A stretch of DNA of 64,000 nt from Caballeronia sp. TF1N1 (GTDB lineage: Bacteria; Pseudomonadota; Gammaproteobacteria; Burkholderiales; Burkholderiaceae): positions 1,860,001-1,924,000 of the forward strand of contig NZ_CP084626.1 in assembly GCF_022878925.1 (NCBI RefSeq), in the 5' to 3' direction. Positions 61,807 through 64,000 of the stretch are shown one piece after another. Positions within the stretch are counted from its first letter, which is position 1; each line of letters opens with the position of its first letter. Below the pieces are notes generated by a model. That model had not been told where the DNA came from, made no database searches, and was given only the letters and a program-made list of their open reading frames with translations. Made by a program: the position numbers and the translations under genes.

Positions 61807-62345
61807 CGCGAAAGAGGCTCGCCGAGCAACGCGCCGAAGCTCACGCCCGTGCGGCGCCTCGTCCGCTCGAGTCCAAGCGCGATGGCGACGTCGAAGCCAA
61901 TGAGGAAAACGAACCGCTAGGTCCCGACGATCCGCTCGCGCCGCTGCCCTTCAACCCGTATAAGGGTAATCGCGGCTTCACGCGCGCCTGGCACGCGATG
62001 AAGAACTCGCTCAACGGTTTTCGCGTCGCCATTCGCGAGGAAAGCGCGTTTCGTCAGGAACTCACGCTCGCCGCGATTCTTCTGCCATGCAGTCTTTTCG
62101 TGCCGGTGGCGCCCGTCGAGCGCGCGGCGCTGATCGCATCCGTGCTGCTCGTGCTGATCGTCGAATTGCTCAATTCGAGCGTGGAAGCGGCTATCGACCG
62201 CATCTCGCTCGAACGTCACGAACTCTCGAAGCGCGCGAAGGATTTCGGCAGCGCGGCCGTGATGGTCGCGCTCGGCGTTTGCCTCATTACGTGGGCGTTG
62301 ATTCTCTGGCCGGTCGTGTCGAATTGGCTCGCTCGTATCCCATAA
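61803..62345 (+). CDS. dgkA: Diacylglycerol kinase
   Basis: Small integral membrane kinase that turns diacylglycerol into phosphatidic acid. 180 residues: a hydrophilic N-terminal extension of about 55 residues not in the E. coli protein, then three membrane helices. The active-site block is VELLNSSVEAAIDRISLERHELSKRAKDFGSAAV. ATG overlaps the stop of the glycosyltransferase gene by 4 bases, so they are coupled. Confidence 0.92.
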   Translation: MTRKRLAEQRAEAHARAAPRPLESKRDGDVEANEENEPLGPDDPLAPLPFNPYKGNRGFTRAWHAMKNSLNGFRVAIREESAFRQELTLAAILLPCSLFVPVAPVERAALIASVLLVLIVELLNSSVEAAIDRISLERHELSKRAKDFGSAAVMVALGVCLITWALILWPVVSNWLARIP

Positions 62346-62394
62346 AAGATGAATGTCACCTGAAACGCAGCACTGTCGCGCCGAACGACCGGTT

Positions 62395-62400
62395 TATAAT
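62395..62400 (+). promoter_or_regulatory. Probable -10 box of the TetR gene
   Basis: A perfect TATAAT lies 91 bases before the TetR start codon. The -35 region is weak. Confidence 0.4.
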
Positions 62401-62491
62401 CGTCCGACATTCTCAAAAATAGCAACGGAAACCGGTCGCGCGAACGTTTTGGAGTTTCGAGCGCCGCCACCGGAAGCCAAGGTCGGACGAC

Positions 62492-63232
62492 ATGGAAGCC
62501 AAACCTCCCCGCCGTACCCGCGAACGGATTCTCGAGCTGTCGCTGAAGTTGTTCAACGATATCGGCGAGCCGAACGTCACTACCACGACGATCGCCGAGG
62601 AAATGGAAATTAGTCCAGGTAATCTGTACTACCATTTCCGGAACAAAGACGACATCATCAACAGCATCTTCGCGCAATTCGAGCAGCAGATTCAGAAGCG
62701 CCTGAAGTTCCCGGACGATCATCGTCCGACCATAGATGAAATGTGGTCGTACTTACAGTACATGGCCGATTTCCTGTGGGCGTATCGCTTTCTCTATCGC
62801 GATCTGAACGATCTGCTCGCGCGCAATCGCACGCTCGAAACGCACTTCAAGCAGATCATCACGCACAAGGTGCGCTTTGCCAGCCAGCTATGCGAAGCGC
62901 TCGTCGCCGATCAGGAAATGGTCGCGACGCCCGCGGAGATCGAGGTCATCGCGACCAATATGGGCGTGATCTCGACCTACTGGCTTTCGTATCAGTACGT
63001 GATGAACCCGCGCAAGTACAACGATCAGGAAGCGATCCGCACGGAGTTGCACCAGGCGAGTCTGCATATCATTTCGATCATGGCGCCGTATCTTCGCGGA
63101 CGATCGCGCCAGCTCTTCGACGACCTCGTGTCCGGTAAACTGCCGAAGCGCCAGTACGCCGACTTCCTGCCGCCGCGCGAGGAAGCGCCGCCGGGTGCGC
63201 CGAAGAACGTAACACCGAAGGATTCCCGATAA
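62492..63232 (+). CDS. TetR family transcriptional regulator
   Basis: 246-residue regulator. The N-terminal helix-turn-helix is RRTRERILELSLKLFNDIGEPNVTTTTIAEEMEISPGNLYYHFRNKDDI (the family pattern, shown here with its natural gaps), and the C-terminal helical ligand domain has no known partner. Its target is not evident; the following LOG and SDR genes or the preceding lipid genes are candidates. Its stop codon overlaps the start of the LOG gene by one base. Confidence 0.92.
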   Translation: MEAKPPRRTRERILELSLKLFNDIGEPNVTTTTIAEEMEISPGNLYYHFRNKDDIINSIFAQFEQQIQKRLKFPDDHRPTIDEMWSYLQYMADFLWAYRFLYRDLNDLLARNRTLETHFKQIITHKVRFASQLCEALVADQEMVATPAEIEVIATNMGVISTYWLSYQYVMNPRKYNDQEAIRTELHQASLHIISIMAPYLRGRSRQLFDDLVSGKLPKRQYADFLPPREEAPPGAPKNVTPKDSR

Positions 63233-63816
63233 TGAAGGCTGTTTGTGTCTATTGCGGCTCCGCGAGCGGAGCCCGCCCTGTATATGCCGAAGCGGCCAAG
63301 GCGTTCGGCCGCGCGCTCGTCGAGGCCAACCTTTCGCTCGTGTATGGCGGCGGCCGCGTCGGTTTGATGGGCCTGATCGCCGATGAAGTGCTCGCCGCCG
63401 GCGGACGCGCAATCGGCGTCATTCCAGAGTTGCTGCTTGCGAAGGAAGTGGGCCATACGGACCTCACGGAACTGATCGTCGTGCCCGACATGCACGAGCG
63501 CAAGAAGCGCATGGCCGATCTCGCGGACGCGTTCGTCGCGATGCCCGGTGGTGTCGGCACTTTCGAGGAATTTTTCGAAGTGTTCACGTGGGCGCAGCTT
63601 GGTTATCATCAGAAGCCTGTTGGCCTGCTGGACGTGAACGGCTATTACGACCCGCTCATGGCCATGTTGCGCCATACCGTCGACGAAGGCTTCATGCGCG
63701 AGCAGTATCTAGAGCTCATACAGATTGCGCGCGAGCCCGGCGAGATGATCACGAAGCTGCAGCACTACACGCCGCGCACGCTCGACAAGTGGAACGAAAA
63801 GCGCGACGCGGTTTGA
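63232..63816 (+). CDS. LOG family protein (cytokinin riboside 5'-monophosphate phosphoribohydrolase type)
   Basis: 194-residue Rossmann-like protein of the LOG/TIGR00730 family. The binding motif is LVYGGGRVGLMGLIAD and the catalytic motif is PGGVGTFEEFFEVFTW (PGGxGTxxE). Members hydrolyse nucleoside monophosphates to free bases and ribose 5-phosphate, although bacterial roles are mostly unclear. It overlaps the preceding TetR stop (TAATG) and sits 22 bases before the SDR gene. Confidence 0.92.
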   Translation: MKAVCVYCGSASGARPVYAEAAKAFGRALVEANLSLVYGGGRVGLMGLIADEVLAAGGRAIGVIPELLLAKEVGHTDLTELIVVPDMHERKKRMADLADAFVAMPGGVGTFEEFFEVFTWAQLGYHQKPVGLLDVNGYYDPLMAMLRHTVDEGFMREQYLELIQIAREPGEMITKLQHYTPRTLDKWNEKRDAV

Positions 63817-63838
63817 TCCATCCCTAACGGTCGACACG

Positions 63839-64000
63839 ATGTCCAAAGTCATCCTGATTACGGGCGCGAGCCGCGGCATCGGCCGCTCGGCAGCGCTGCT
63901 CGCGGGCGCGCGCGGCTGGTCGGTCGGCGTGAACTATGCGAATAACGCCAGTGCCGCCGATGAAACCGTCGCCGCGGTGCAAGCCGCTGGCGGCAAGGCG
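63839..64000 (+). CDS. Short-chain dehydrogenase/reductase (partial)
   Basis: Start of a Rossmann-fold oxidoreductase that runs off the window. The first 54 residues contain MSKVILITGASRGIGRSAAL, where TGASRGIG is the SDR nucleotide-binding motif. Substrate cannot be inferred from this piece. Confidence 0.9.
   Translation, partial: MSKVILITGASRGIGRSAALLAGARGWSVGVNYANNASAADETVAAVQAAGGKA

Overview
The window is a gene-dense, high-GC stretch of bacterial chromosome with about 61 protein genes and little intergenic DNA. The protein families, gene order (cysS-ppiA-ppiB-lpxH-cysE-trmJ-suhB; pyrG-kdsA-eno-ftsB; recJ-prfB-lysS; ilvB-ilvN-ilvC-psd-pssA) and lipid A/LPS genes point to a Burkholderiaceae betaproteobacterium, most likely Burkholderia, Paraburkholderia or Caballeronia. 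I found no insertion sequence, prophage, CRISPR array, tRNA or rRNA gene. This is core chromosome rather than an island.

Layout. 1-3.3 kb: minus-strand accA (cut by the window edge), an AlkA-type glycosylase with a histone-like N-terminal tail, and cysS. 3.9-6.7 kb: plus-strand exported TPR protein, two cyclophilins and lpxH. 6.8-8.6 kb: minus-strand cysE and trmJ. 8.9-16 kb: plus-strand suhB, lplT, a DUF883 protein, mutS and an exported metallophosphoesterase. 16-18.4 kb: divergent slyD and roxA, then a small Ala/Ser-rich lipoprotein. 18.5-27.6 kb: a long minus-strand run holding a MBL hydrolase, bamC, dapA, a methyltransferase, trpS, an M50 protease, a YciO-type protein, a PHP phosphatase, an alpha/beta hydrolase and a DUF455 protein. 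27.8-29.8 kb: plus-strand gamma-carbonic anhydrase, hslO and a lipoprotein. 29.9-40.4 kb: minus-strand ftsB, eno, kdsA, pyrG, comEC, tatD, lolD and lolC. 40.7-46.3 kb: plus-strand RpfE-type protein, recJ, prfB (with the programmed +1 frameshift) and lysS. 46.3-50.1 kb: minus-strand pta-ackA-AspT/SucE-type transporter. 50.9-51.7 kb: a glycine-zipper protein. 51.8-57 kb: minus-strand ilvB, ilvN, ilvC, psd and pssA. 57.4-59.7 kb: plus-strand ECF sigma factor, DUF3619, DUF3106 and RDD genes. 59.8-64 kb: a PlcP-like metallophosphoesterase, a GT4 glycosyltransferase, dgkA, a TetR regulator, a LOG-family gene and the start of an SDR gene.

Most interesting. (1) A PhoB-box-like direct repeat lies just upstream of a PlcP-like metallophosphoesterase, a GT4 glycosyltransferase and diacylglycerol kinase. 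Because a standard lpxH is present elsewhere in the window, this trio reads better as a phosphate-starvation membrane lipid remodelling cassette than as lipid A genes. (2) The ECF sigma-DUF3619-DUF3106-RDD unit looks like an uncharacterised envelope-sensing operon. (3) TrpS carries four cysteines spaced almost as in iron-sulfur tryptophanyl-tRNA synthetases. (4) A perfect 9-bp inverted repeat brackets the -10 box of the accA promoter. (5) pta-ackA is followed by a putative organic acid exporter. Functions are inferred by reading protein motifs and recalling families; no database search was run.
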